The notes under the pieces are model-generated. The model did not search any database, had not been told where the DNA came from, and was given only the letters and a program-made list of their open reading frames with translations. From positions 732,833 to 796,832 of the forward strand of contig NW_003314281.1 of NCBI RefSeq assembly GCF_000143415.4: 64,000 nucleotides of DNA, given 5' to 3'. The position numbers were made by a program, and so were the translations under genes. This document shows, one piece after another, positions 1 to 10,719 of this stretch. This DNA comes from Selaginella moellendorffii (lineage: Eukaryota > Streptophyta > Lycopodiopsida > Selaginellales > Selaginellaceae). The first letter of the stretch is position 1; every line of letters starts with the position of its first letter.

Positions 1-180
1 CTCTCAGGGTGGTGTCGAGGATCTGGACATAGTTTTGCGGCAGAGATTGTTGCTCGCGAGTCGAGTGTGCGCGGCCATTTGCGGAGCTCCTGATTAGAGG
101 CTGGATCCCAGCTCTCCTCGACTGCCCAAGACTTGGTGCCGTGCCGCCAAGCATCATCGTGAATCTTCTCAAGGAATGTA
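1..180 (-). pseudogene. 2-isopropylmalate synthase-like 5' fragment (copy 1)
   Basis: The minus strand encodes the N-terminal stretch around 'NYVQILDTTLRD', the start of the alpha-isopropylmalate synthase/homocitrate synthase catalytic barrel, which in family members continues as DTTLRDGEQ. The segment is nearly identical to 3990-4150 but is cut off at the window edge, so the rest of this copy cannot be seen. Upstream of the coding-like part the sequence matches the leader of copy 3, including the 'catcatcgtgaatcttctcaa' neighbourhood. It is a fragment or the end of another degraded copy, not an annotatable gene within the window. Confidence 0.55.
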
Positions 181-1090
181 AATACCTAAAGTAAAAGCAC
201 GTCATGACAAACAATTTCCTGCTTTTTAAAGAGCGAGGTGACGTAGACGAGATAAATATTTCTTAGTTAAATGGTCTTCCCCTCTTATTTCTTCTCATGT
301 TTCTGTTGCATGAGCAGCCATTTTGTGTGCTTCTTCATTTTAGATGCTTTTGTGGTTTGTGGCTGTCCGAGTCTGTGCACCACCCATTCTGGCCTCCCTC
401 AGCCCAACTGAGAAGAGCCAATTGACCTTCGACGCGGAAGCTCTTCACTGGTCACGATCCTAGGCCCTCTTCTTTCGTTGCCAGGTCGTGTCATGGTATT
501 AGTTGTTGCAATGACGGGACTGCATTCTAGGAGGATTCTAGGAGGATTCTAGGAGGATTCTAGGAGCGAGCCATGGCTCCCAGGCGCTTGTTGTTGAGCA
601 CGGTGTCATGGGTTTTAGACATCATGGGGACTGAGCGCTTGTAGTTGTCTTCGGCAGTTGCCGGTTGCGCCTGTGAAGCCTTATCTTTTCCTCTTGCCCC
701 GTTTCTAGCAAGACTTCTTCTCTAAAAGCCCATCAACGGTGCAATGCCCTCTGAGCTCGTACTGTGTTCCTAGCAAAGGGTGTGGCCTTGAAACTGCTGC
801 CAGACAGTCTTAGCAAGCGAGTGGCAATGATCCACTTCAACAAATTTCATGCAAAAGTTTCCCAGATCGAATTGTGGTATTGTCCTTGAGAATTTAGGCT
901 TCAAATTTCAAATTTAAGAATTCAGAATTACATTACAAAAGTTTTTCTACAATGCACCCAGGTTGGACAGCTCTACTGTGTTGGAAATTCTTGCAGTCCC
1001 CTCCTCATAAACGCTCTGATTCGATAAAGCTTCAATCTGTCGTTGTTGTGGCTTTACAAGGGACAGGGACAGAGAGAGAGAGACAACACA
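181..1090. other. non-coding stretch, no gene recognised
   Basis: No reading frame here resembles a known protein. The stretch contains a short tandem repeat at 527-566 and a GA-rich tract at about 1070-1135 that ends the possible retroelement remnant downstream. Confidence 0.5.
527..566. repeat. 11-bp tandem repeat, about 3.6 copies
   Basis: The unit ctaggaggatt is repeated three times without change and followed by a partial fourth copy (ctaggag). It lies in non-coding DNA. Confidence 0.9.
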
Positions 1091-1091
1091 C

Positions 1092-1735
1092 CTACGCACG
1101 CACAGTTAGAGAGAGAGTTAGAGAGAGAGAGAGAGATATTTTTAGGTCACCGTGGCACCAGTCTGGGGCGATGTTAGCGAGGATTTGTTGGCGTCGCTCA
1201 AGCATTGAAGGAAGGCTGCTCCCTGTCGACTCTATGGAGAGGAATCCCGCAAGCAAGGACGTGGTAGATTCTGGAAGGTATAGTTGCAGTCGTGTGTAGC
1301 CTGGGCAGCGAAAGATGGCATGTTCCACGTCCTCGATCTCCCTTTCACAGACTGGGCATCCCCAATCTCCCCAGGGGGTGGGGGACCGTCACCATGCTCC
1401 GATCACGCTATGGAGATTGTGCACTCTAGTCGGTATCTCGATAGCGTTTGCAGAGCGCATTTCCCGAGTGGGTTGTAGACTGAAGGCCCGATTGTTCGAG
1501 TGATGTTTACGTTGGTGAGATAGTATTGGAATTTTGTCTTGCAATCTGCACCATGAAGCCAGCCTGTAAATGCTAGGCTGATCCAGCTATCAAGGACAGT
1601 GGTAACTAGTTGCAGCATCCAGGTCGACTTTAAGTTTCTTTGTCCATCGCCTAGAGTCTTACCACCAGCCTGTGTTATGACTGTCTGCAAGTATGCATAG
1701 CAGTCCATATGGGAATCGGTTACAGAGACTCCATC
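1092..1735 (-). mobile_element. possible non-LTR retrotransposon 3' remnant
   Basis: The minus strand around 1250-1360 reads 'WGCPVCEREIEDVEHAIFRCPGY', with a C-x2-C...H-x4-C arrangement like the zinc-binding segment after the reverse transcriptase of many plant and fungal LINE-type elements. The frames before it (to about 1735) contain further protein-like sequence interrupted by frameshifts. A GA microsatellite follows at the 3' side. No catalytic RT motif is visible, so the assignment rests on the cysteine/histidine pattern only. A degenerate host gene is the alternative. Confidence 0.35.
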
Positions 1736-1739
1736 ATCA

Positions 1740-2350
1740 AGAAGTGGCGGTTGATGGCCTCGATGTCCGCTCACCCTTTGTCTGGTTGTCCTGGTGCCCA
1801 TGACACCCATGTAAGCACGAAATTGCCCAAACCCAATGGCGGTAGCTCTGCAGCCTCGAAAATCTCGCACAAAACCTCTGGATTGGACATGTGGAGGAAA
1901 GGATTGCAATTCGATGTGATCCAAAGAGCATTGGAATGTCATGGCAGCCCAAGGATTTGGCACAGCGGTAGTGAGAACTTGCGAGGGTGTTTTGTTGAGC
2001 TTGTGTTTTATATGGATGTCCCCATTCATGGCTTGTCAGATGGCTCTCCAAGCAGTATCAATGTTGGATTTGACACAACGCGCAAGTCTGCAAATCACCT
2101 CCACTTCACCTTGGCCTTCTTCGTCTCGACCACGATGAGCTCCACTGCCCACGACTCCTGGGGCGATGTCTCGAGGAATCCTGCATCGTGATTCACGTCC
2201 ACTCGCAGCTTGGCCAGGTGCTTGGCACTGTCGAGCTTCTGCTGGATGGAGAAGCACACTCCCAAAGATTGTTCGCTGTCTCTAAGGGTGGTGCTGAGGA
2301 GCTGGACATAGTTTATGGGAAAGATTGGTGCCATGCCGCCAAGCATCATA
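1740..2350 (-). pseudogene. 2-isopropylmalate synthase-like pseudogene (copy 2)
   Basis: Minus-strand reading starts with 'MMLGGMAP', passes 'TTLRDSEQSLGVCFS' and a 'KLDSAKHLAKLRVDV' helix, then 'DIHIKHKLNKTPSQVL', all recognisable in isopropylmalate synthases. Unlike copy 3 it keeps the segment after the DTTLRD loop, but the reading frame is broken several times and the sequence runs into the unrelated element-like DNA at about 1735. The catalytic region downstream (HxH metal site) is missing. It is a dead partial copy. Confidence 0.6.
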
Positions 2351-2359
2351 AATCTTCTT

Positions 2360-3030
2360 AAGAAATGGAGTAGATGTCATGCTTTTTGAAGGGCAAGGCT
2401 TGTTGAGCCCAGAAGAAGGCGAAGAAGATACGACAGAAGGCGACAGTAAGCAGGCTCTGCTTCACTGGCTTTACGGCGGCAGCTGCGCGGCTTGCAAAGC
2501 TACGAGTTATTCTGCAAACGTCGAAGCTCTGGCGTCCGTCAAGAAAGCCCACCTTGACGGTTACCACGGATGGGCTCTCGGTGCATCGTGCGACGCAGAT
2601 ACGGGATGTGCGACGTCTGCCACATCAGCGACGAGGGTACCTGCCGGTGAGCCGTCTCCCCGGGCTCCAGGTTCCTTGTTGTCCCCAACGGAAGAAGCAT
2701 GCAAGCTTCTTCGTGCAAGCCCTTGTTCTGCAGACCGGGATGTTTTCATCTTCCAGCAGCCGCTGATCCGAGTGATCACCCACACAAAAGGCCTGCCAAT
2801 GACAAGTTTGATTTCGAGCAGCAGATCAAACCGTGGATGAAGCGAGCAGTCACAAGGATGATTCAGCCTCTGCGGGTGACCAAGGACGCGTACCAAGCGG
2901 TGACAAGTACAGCGAATTGCAAGACAGGCCCCATATGTCTGCCGTTTTTAGGGGGATCAAATCCATCATGCCAGCGAGTGAACAAGTAAGGAAAACTTCT
3001 TTCCTTTGTTATTGTACTGAACTAGCGTTA
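2360..3030. other. unassigned GC-richer spacer between two pseudogene copies
   Basis: Several overlapping open frames exist on both strands (for example 2699-2989 on the plus strand), but none shows a motif I recognise, and codon-level signals do not favour one frame. It may be leftover sequence of the duplicated isopropylmalate synthase locus or an inserted fragment. Confidence 0.4.
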
Positions 3031-4155
3031 GATTGCTGCCCGAGAGTCTTCCACTAAGTACAAAGTTCCTTCCAAGAAACTTGGAGAGAACTTGTCAAGC
3101 TCTCTTACCGCTTGACTTGTTGGATATATGTGCTTGGTGTCAACCCCGTGTAAAGACCTTTCATGAGTGGATCTCTACTGCAGCACTTCACCGCCATCAC
3201 CACCTAGATCGCTCACGAGTGTCGACCAACCAATCAAAGTCTAACAGTTCTTCACAAATACCTCCTCGAGTGACGTGTTCCCAGCTCACTCTCCAATGCC
3301 ATTCATGGAGACTTCTAGCCCCGCAAGCGCTGCCGCGAGCGTGTTTGACGTGGTGAGGCCAAGATCATTGTGGCAATGACAGGAAATGGTTACTCCCTTG
3401 ATTCCCCGGTCCCCTGTTTCACCCGATTGACGAGGCTGGCGATCTCGGATGGAAACAAGTAACCAACAGTGTCTCCAATCCCAATGGTGGTAGCTCCGGC
3501 CTCGATTACGGCCTCGAAAATCTCGCACAGAAACTCTGGATCGGATCTGTGGAGGAAAGGATTGCAATTCGATGTGATCGAAAGAGCATTTGAATGGAAT
3601 TTATCTCCCAGAATCCTCAGCACCGAACTGGATGTCGTGGCAGCCCAGGGATTTGGCATAGGCCACCATCTCCGCGGCAGTGGCGAGAACTTGCGAGGGC
3701 GATTTGTTGAGCTTGTGCTTCATGTGGATGTCGCTGGTGGAAATGAAGGCCAGGATTCGCGGCTTGTGGGCGTATCGGATGGCTCTCCAAGCAGCATCAA
3801 TGTCAGATTTGACACAGCGCGCGAGTCCGCAAATCACTGGCACGTGTTGTTCTTCCTCGTCTGGACCACGATGCAGCAGATCTTCGCCTTGTTTGTAGCT
3901 CCCGACCTGGCGAGCGATGAGCTCCACTGCCCGCGACTCCTGAGGCGATGTCGAGCTTGTGCTGGATGGAGAAGCACACTCCCGGAGATCTCTCAGGGTG
4001 GTGTCGAGGATCTGGACATAGTTTTGCGGGAGAGATTGTTGCTCGCGAGTCGAGTGTGCGCGGCTGTAAATCTGGCTATTTGCAACTGTGGAGCTTCTCC
4101 TCGACTGCCTAAGACTTGGTGCCATGCCGCCAAGCATCATCGTGAATCTTCTCAA
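3030..4155 (-). pseudogene. 2-isopropylmalate synthase-like pseudogene (copy 3)
   Basis: This is the longest of the three copies. Minus-strand frames carry, in order, 'NYVQILDTTLRD', '[17 protein letters not shown]', '[16 protein letters not shown]', '[17 protein letters not shown]', '[18 protein letters not shown]', 'VSMNGIGE' and, near 3100-3150, 'GVDTKHIYPTSQAVRE'. These are the barrel and metal-binding HCHNDLG segments of alpha-isopropylmalate synthase, the first committed enzyme of leucine synthesis in plastids. The block between the DTTLRD loop and 'SPQESRAVELIA' is deleted relative to copy 2, and there are frameshifts at about 3420-3600 and below 3290. The LeuA C-terminal regulatory domain is absent. 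A methylthioalkylmalate or homocitrate synthase origin is possible but less likely. Confidence 0.7.
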
Positions 4156-4199
4156 GGAATGGAAACGGATAAAACTAGTAAATACCTAAAGTAAAAGAA

Positions 4200-5500
4200 T
4201 GTCATGACAACACAGGCAAAAAAACACCTTGGTTTATTGAGTGGGTAGAAATTACACCTTTTGCAAGTGATGAATCACATAAATTCTCACAACCACACTA
4301 TTGTAAAGCCTATGATAAAAGTAGATTATTGTATAGTAAATTATATGTAATATTTCAAATCCTTTAAAAATAAATTGCAATTTATCTTAATTCAAATTTT
4401 TCATTTTATATTTCATATATTTATTTCCTTAAACATATAATATGCATTCTAATAAAAAAATTTATTTTTAAAATTAAGAAAACATTATGAGTAAGATTTT
4501 AAAATATTGATATTATTATACTGTATGAGGTCCAGAGCCATATACTCACAACCCCAAAAAATATAAATATAAATCTTTAAATATAGTTAATATTTACATT
4601 TTATATATACTCTTTTTACTTACTTATGTAATTTACATTTTTTCTTTTTCTTTTTAAATTTTTTTAAATTTGTTTTATTAATTTTTATTAAAGTTTCAAT
4701 AGTAAATAACCTCTAAATGTATGATCTTGACATGATCACAAGTTTGTTAGTAGTCACATTTGAATTGTCCTTACACCTTCATATTACCTATGAGTTGCAC
4801 TTGCTCAGCTCCAAAAACAGTTCATAGTCAAAAGTTGAGTGCTACTGTTAAATCCAATCAAATAACATAGCTAGTGGTGTCCAAGTTTACTTCTTGAGTC
4901 ATCCAAATTGTTGGTTGCAGCGAAAATGTCTTCATTGTCACCATCATCTCGACGTTGACTTTTAAAATGTGCTGCCATACCACATAGAGGGGAATGTTTT
5001 GCTGACTCATGGATTTTCCAGCATTGTTGAGAACATTCATATAGTTAGTGGTGGTAGAACCCCAGAAAGGTTTGGATGCTGTTTTCTTTTGGCTCTTGTT
5101 TCCTTTTTGTGGCCACAGGGAAGTGGATTGCAAACAGGTCTATTGGACGATAGGTTTCTTGCTTGTTTGAGCCACCATTTTTTATGGATCTCATTTTGGG
5201 AGGTGTTTAATTTTATTTAACGTTTTTGTTAATGTCCAAAAAATTATGCATTGCTGACGTAGTTGAATTTGCTAAATGTGACATCATAGATGTTTTAGAA
5301 TATACAAGGAATTGCACCAAGAGCCCACCTTGGTCTAGATTGAAATTAATCCAACGGCTACCAAAATCTCATTACACTAATATTAGTATACGGCATCATA
5401 GCAATACACTTGCCCTCACAACTACAAATAAAGAACTTAATAAATTATTCTGAAGTAACTATTTTATTATCACAGTAAAATTATTCACTGAAACCATCTT
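4200..5500. other. AT-rich non-coding DNA
   Basis: Composition changes abruptly at about 4200 to long A/T runs. The only sizeable open frame (4858-5133, minus) is 91 codons and shows no recognised domain. It may derive from a decayed transposon, but nothing diagnostic is visible. Confidence 0.5.
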
Positions 5501-6052
5501 TGACAACGGCTTCTTTCAGCCCTCTTCAATATCCACTCGTCCTTCTTCAAGAGCATTTTAAATAAAGCAGCAGCTGGCGAAGGAAGTATCAGCATTACAA
5601 TATCGTGACCATGCTGCTGATCAAGCTGGTGAATTGGTTGATCGTACGCAGAACCTTCAGCAGTCGAAGATTCAAAACTCTGGATTCGAACATACTTCGG
5701 CCATTTTACAAAACGATGGAGATCCTTCTTAGGTGGGCGTGCTTCGGCCTGCTTTCGAACAGAACATTCACAACCTTATGAACCTGAAGAGCAGCCTCAG
5801 CAAATGCAGCAAGTTGAACAAGGAAGCTACATACCTTTCTTGGCTTAGATGAGAACCAGCATTCGGCTTCCCACTTTGGAGCCTGTATTGCCTGTTCATA
5901 CCATCGGAAGACGCTTTTGCAGTTTCGCCTTCCCAAACCCAAACCCAAAACCCCTAGCTCTGGAGTTTGTGACAAGGGCACGGCTGATCTCCACGAGCTT
6001 GCAAGCATGCAGCGCGGCACCATAGCAGGATTGGATCTGCGCGAAGATCAGT

Positions 6053-6290
6053 TTGCTTGCTGCCCAACTCAAGAGCTGCTCGGATTCCACATCGCTAGGT
6101 AGAGGCAGGACAATCCACGACTCCATCTTGCAGAGCAGCCACTACAGGAATCGCTACTTGACAAACAAGCTGGTCCAGATGTATGGCAGATGTGGAGATG
6201 TGGAACGAGCCAAAGCCGTGTTCGTGTTCGACCGCATTGTGAATCTGAATTTGAAAAAGAGAAACGCCCTTTATGATTTTTTCTGGGAGT
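6053..6290 (+). pseudogene. PPR protein N-terminal fragment
   Basis: The plus strand reads 'LKSCSDSTSLGRGRTIHDSI' followed by 'YLTNKLVQMYGRCGDVERAKAVF', the standard opening of PLS-type pentatricopeptide repeat proteins: one L-like helix pair and one S/P motif. The frame then enters unrelated AT-rich sequence at about 6290, so only about two repeats survive. There is no matching downstream part in the next 1 kb. A transposon insertion or large deletion probably destroyed the gene. Confidence 0.6.
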
Positions 6291-6929
6291 TTGGGGTCAA
6301 GATCAGCCTGTTAGTGTGTACATTGTACGTAATTACGCAACAAATCAATCCAACATGAACCTGGATTAAGAAGTAAACAGCTCCCCTTTATGTTAACATT
6401 GCTGCTAGAATGTTTTGTTAATTGTTTTCGTTTTTGTGTCCTTAATGATCTACCTTTTGCTTCAGCTTGATTTAGGTTTCTTCAGGTTCGGATGCTTAGA
6501 GTTTTTTTCTGTGTATACGTACAATGTACATATCATCAGATGGCTAGAAAAACTCAAACCTTGAAATAGTAACGTATTAACAGTCTGTTTAGATTGTTGT
6601 ATGTGTTTTGGCTGTTATCTTGCTGTGAAAAATGAAGGATGTTAATTTGTCATGCTAAAAAACTGGAGGATGCTGATTTCTCCCTTGGTAATATAATAAG
6701 TTTGTTTTATACTATTCTGGTAGTGAGGCTGATGAACTGTACATTGTACATGAAGATTTCAGATGACAAAACCTCTGTAACTGTCCTCAACTAATGAGGA
6801 CAGAATATTTCTGGACAGCCCAAAGTTATGGTGCAGACTCAAGTTGGAGATGATCTCTTAGTCATTTTTCCAGAGCTGCTTCATGATAAGAGCTTGCAAG
6901 AGTTGGAGATTTTGGAGGTGGCCAGTGTC

Positions 6930-7055
6930 TTTGACTACTCCCCTTTGGATATCCAGGCCTCCAAAACTAAGTTTGACTACTCCCCTTTGGATATCCAGGC
7001 CTCCAAAACTAAGTTTGACTACTCCCCTTTGGATATCCAGGCCTCCAAAACTAAG
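6930..7055 (+). repeat. three exact 42-bp tandem repeats inside an open frame
   Basis: Units 6930-6971, 6972-7013 and 7014-7055 are identical and keep phase, so the frame 6828-7109 encodes FDYSPLDIQASKTK three times. The 93-codon frame lies just upstream of the Ty3 RNase H remnant, so it may be part of that element's polyprotein or a flanking host fragment. Confidence 0.9.
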
Positions 7056-7329
7056 TTTACAGACCTGCCATCATTGCCACCTTTTGAAGCTACACAGTTT
7101 TTGGAGTAGGGCATAGCATTGGTTTAGGAAGATCAAGACCTTAGCATGGTGCAAGATCTCCCCCCAATGGCCTTTTTCTTTTGCAATGAAGATCTAGCCC
7201 AAGTGTCAACACCAACTCCCCTGGCATTGTGTCTTACAATTTTGGATGCAAAAGACTAAGAGATCTAGCTGAACTTGGTAGAGGATAACATTGCAGATCC
7301 TTCTCCTTTATTTGGAGAAGTTTCCACTC

Positions 7330-9930
7330 CATAGTTTGTGGTTTATTTTGATGGAGCCTAGTGTCCACAATATCGACAAGGCAACATTGGTGTATGGATT
7401 ATCAACAATCAAGAGAAGTAGGCTCCAAGCTCTCCACACATTTGCCAGTCTCATCTACGAATGAGACTGAATACTTGGCCATGATCAATGCCATGCAATT
7501 GACAAAAGAACCCAAGCTCCACCATGTCCAATTCTTGGGAGATTTACAGTTAGTGACTTGCCAACTCAATAGTGAATACTAGGTTTGGCAAGGGTGCCTC
7601 AGAGACTTGTGGCAGTCGACAAACATCTTGAAGACACCACCTTCATCAGCATTCCTTGCAAGGATAATTTTTTGGGTTGATTAATTGTCACATGATGCAA
7701 TCATAACTGTATAGGAAGCCAAGAGCTTGGAATCCCAATATGTGGCCTCACTTTGGCTAAAATCCCAACCAAAATGGAGACTGAGACAAAGCCAGATCCT
7801 TGTTGCCAACAGATTTTCTTATCTAGAGACAAAGAACTATATCTATTTCTAGTGCTCTCAATGAGGAGGATGTGATATAGTTTATCGATTTACTCTAGAG
7901 CTTCAAGGATGTGTTTACATGGGACTCCCATGTGTTCCTATGGACACTCTTGTGCACAAGATCAAGTTCTTTAACAATTCAAATACATGCATGATATAAT
8001 CTATCTCTTCATCTTGCAGCCAAGGAAGAGGTCCAAAAGCTCTTGGCAGCAAGGTATATTGTGTCCATGGCTCATTCAAATTAGGTGTCCAAAATTATGC
8101 TGGTTTGAAAAGCCAATGGTAAATGTGGACTTCAAAGGATTACATATTGTGATCATATCTCAGACTCCATTTGTGGATGAGATCATCAATGAACTTGCTA
8201 GTTTCCCTTGTTATTCCTTCATGGATGGCTTCTCTAGGTATAACCAAATCATTGTGAATCCACTGGACAGAGATAAAATGTCATTTTGTACTCCTTGGGG
8301 GATCTTTGCTTATATATGATTCATTTTGGCTTTTCCAATGGTGGAGCAACTTTCCAATATCTTATGACATATGCATCTATGTAACATTGGCACAACTTTG
8401 TGGGTGTATATTGATGATCTTTGCTTAGCCTTACATTCCCTTCAACAGCATCTAGAGCACTTTTCTCTCATTGCTGATGACATTGTATTGTGTTAAATCC
8501 AAACAAATATAAATTTAAAGTATCCAAAGGTAAGTTGCAATCCCTCTCTATATAAACAAGTGTAAAGAGATCTCTTCATCCAAGCCACCAACTACTATGC
8601 ATTAGCTATGATGTTTTTTTGGGCAAACTAGCATTTTTTTTTTTTTTTGCAGTTTTTGCCCAATTCTAGAGCATCTTTGATAACTATAGTCCATAAGGAT
8701 GTTATTTTTGTGTGGGCTGATAATCACTAGGCTGTGTTTGAGTTATTTAGACAAATTTTTCAATTGACACTGATCTTGTAGCCATTGTGTAAACAACCAT
8801 AGAGAATGATTTGAGAAATGAGCTATGAGGTTCAAATATAAAAGAAAATGGCTCATAAATAAGAGTGGACTTTGTTTTCCAATCAATTAAGAGTTTTCAA
8901 ATATTTAGGGTTAAACATTCTTGGGTTTGAGTAGTATTAGGTTGGGTGATTTCTTAAGAAGTCTAAACTCAAAATCTTAGTATTAAAGGGGTCTTGAATC
9001 TGATTGTATTGGTTGGCTAGGGAAATCATACCAACTGTTGAGATTGACATTTTGTAGGTTTAGTTTGCACTAGTTAGGCTATTAACTTCTATTCATGAGG
9101 GTCTAAACTTGTAGAAAAATATAGTGGATTGTAGGCAATCAAAGAAAAAAGTTCAAGAGACAATCTATAAGAGTTTAAATATAGAGAGACAATTTATAAA
9201 AGTTTAAATATAAAGGGAAAAGGTTTATGAACGAAAATGCACCCCCTTTTTTCAATTGGTTAATGGTTTTGGGATATTTAAGGTTAATTTTCTTTAGGTT
9301 TGAATAATATTAGGTTGAATAACCTCTCAAATTCAAGAGATTTACACATTAATACACACATGGCCATTACAAAGTTGAAGAGGAAGTTTTTGGCATTTAT
9401 TATTGTTAGCGTAAGAATGATAAAACCCCATTCTATGTGATTTATTTTATACCTTGATTTTGAGAAAGAATGAGATGCAAGCATGTAATTGTCAAGGAAA
9501 GATTACATCATTTTCCAAGTTCAATTTAATATACTAACCTTCTTCTCCACAAGGTTTTATACACTTTAATTGTTTTGATCTAAAACTTTAATCTACAATT
9601 CTTTTTGAACATTACATATCTAAGTAAGGCTTTGGTTGCAGTTGCTCAACAAATATCTCTCATTTTAGCAAACTTTCAGAATATAATTACTTATATTCAT
9701 ACTAATAAGGCCCCTCTAAAGCTATCTTTGGAGTAGCACGCATAAAATTTTGTAGTTACACTTGTTTTAATAAAGTTCTTTATCAGTCTAACCTTTACTA
9801 CTTACTTGTGGCAATAGATTACTTCTCAAAATGGGAGAAAGTTATTATATTGTGCATAATAAATCATTTCTTAGTAAGGTGTTCAAGACTCTTATTAAAT
9901 CAATTTTTAGCATGTTTACAGTTGATCATC
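7330..9930 (+). mobile_element. decayed Ty3/Gypsy retrotransposon (RNase H, RT, integrase traces)
   Basis: Three landmarks lie on the plus strand. At 7340-7610 an RNase H-like segment reads 'VVYFDGA', then 'NETEYLAMINAMQL', then 'FLGDLQLVTCQLNSEY', carrying the D, E and D positions of an RNase H fold. At 8100-8430 an RT palm reads 'CYSFMDGFSRYNQI', 'MSFCTPWGIFAY', 'FGLSNGGATFQ' and a 'VYIDDLCLA' box, with stop codons and frameshifts. At 9795-9840 'LLVAIDYFSKWEKVI' matches the start of the integrase core. Spacing and stops show an old element with no intact frame. The RNase H-like part precedes the RT, the reverse of the usual Ty3 order. No LTRs were recognised. Confidence 0.65.
8480..9780. 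other. AT-rich interior of the decayed Ty3 element
   Basis: No frame longer than about 65 codons. Position between RT and integrase traces suggests it once held the RNase H/connection and zinc-binding integrase part, but I cannot see motifs for these. Nearly repeated phrases ('gagtttaaatatagagagacaat' near 9170 and again near 9200) suggest small tandem duplications. Confidence 0.4.
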
Positions 9931-10121
9931 CTCAACATAGCATAGACACTTATCTACTACATTGTCAATATTTCATACCATATATAAGGTTAGTATTAAC
10001 ATAACTTTATTCTTTTATGTTTATAAGCAAAATATGATCCTTCCAATGGAAATTTAAATTTTGTCCATCCTTTTGTGTCACAATATGTGTTAGAGTTCTA
10101 GTTATTGGGGGAGGAGTAACT

Positions 10122-10315
10122 TGTAAGCTCCTGAGTTTGGACTTCCCGGGAGGTCACCCATCCCAGTACTATTCAAACCCAAGGACGCTTAACTCCAACT
10201 ATCCCAAGACCCTTAACCGATTAGAAAAGGGGGTGCACTCTTGTTCATGGGCCCTTTCCCTCTATATTTGAACCCCATGGACCGTCTCTCAAGTCGTTCC
10301 CTTTGGTTGCTTACA
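10122..10315 (-). repeat. Cassandra LTR (3' LTR in element orientation)
   Basis: 194 bp, TG...CA ends, with the 5S-like segment at about 10139-10196. The purine-rich tract preceding it on the minus strand (10316-10332, AGGGAAGCGTGGTGGAT) is the likely polypurine tract. Confidence 0.92.
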
Positions 10316-10504
10316 ATCCACCACGCTTCCCTGCAAGTTCACGCCCTCGTGAACGGAAGCTGAGAGCTGCAGCTCTCCCGAGAGCCCCACTCTCTTGACA
10401 CCCTACCCCTCGGGTCGAGCCCAGCGGGAGCAAACTGGACCAGCCAGATGTCAATCAACATGTGGTGTGATTCCCTTAGCCAACCAACAGAGTCGGACCC
10501 GAGA

Positions 10505-10517
10505 CGCTCCGATACCA
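10505..10517 (-). promoter_or_regulatory. primer-binding site of the Cassandra element
   Basis: On the minus strand TGGTATCGGAGCG lies two bases after the 5' LTR. It differs at one position from TGGTATCAGAGC, the usual plant initiator-tRNA-Met primer site, and this fixes the orientation of the element. Confidence 0.85.
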
Positions 10518-10519
10518 AA

Positions 10520-10713
10520 TGTAAGCTCCTGAGTTTGGACTTCCCGGGAGGTCACCCAGCCCAGTACTATTCAAACCCAAGGACGCTTAACCCCAAATAT
10601 CCCAAGACCCTTAACCGATTGGAAAAGGGGGTGCACTCTTATTCATGGGCCCTTTCCCTCTATATTTGAACCCCATGGACCGTCTCTCAAGTCGTTCCCT
10701 TTGGTTGCTTACA
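10520..10713 (-). repeat. Cassandra LTR (5' LTR in element orientation)
   Basis: 194 bp, same ends as the partner LTR, with the 5S-like segment at about 10537-10594. The C-box GGGTGACCTCCCGGGAAGTC is unchanged, so an internal RNA polymerase III promoter could still be read. Confidence 0.92.
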
Positions 10714-10719
10714 TAACTC

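Larger units (their letters stand above)
10122..10713 (-). mobile_element. complete Cassandra-type TRIM retrotransposon
   Basis: A 592-bp element with two 194-bp LTRs (10122-10315, 10520-10713), a 204-bp non-coding interior and a perfect 5-bp target duplication TAACT (10117-10121 and 10714-10718). Both LTRs start TGTAAGC and end GCTTACA. Read on the minus strand, each LTR holds a 5S-rRNA-like stretch with an A-box-like 'AAGCGTCCTTGGG', a 'TAGTAC' intermediate element and an exact C-box 'GGGTGACCTCCCGGGAAGTC', the hallmark of Cassandra elements. The primer-binding site next to the minus-strand 5' LTR (10505-10517) matches initiator tRNA-Met. By eye the LTRs differ at about 5 sites in 194, so insertion is fairly recent compared with neighbouring elements. 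The element encodes no protein and would need enzymes from another LTR element. Confidence 0.93.

Noticed and set aside
4858-5133. 91-codon minus frame as a possible transposase or BED-type zinc finger
   Set aside because: No cysteine/histidine ligand pattern or catalytic motif could be found, so no family can be assigned.
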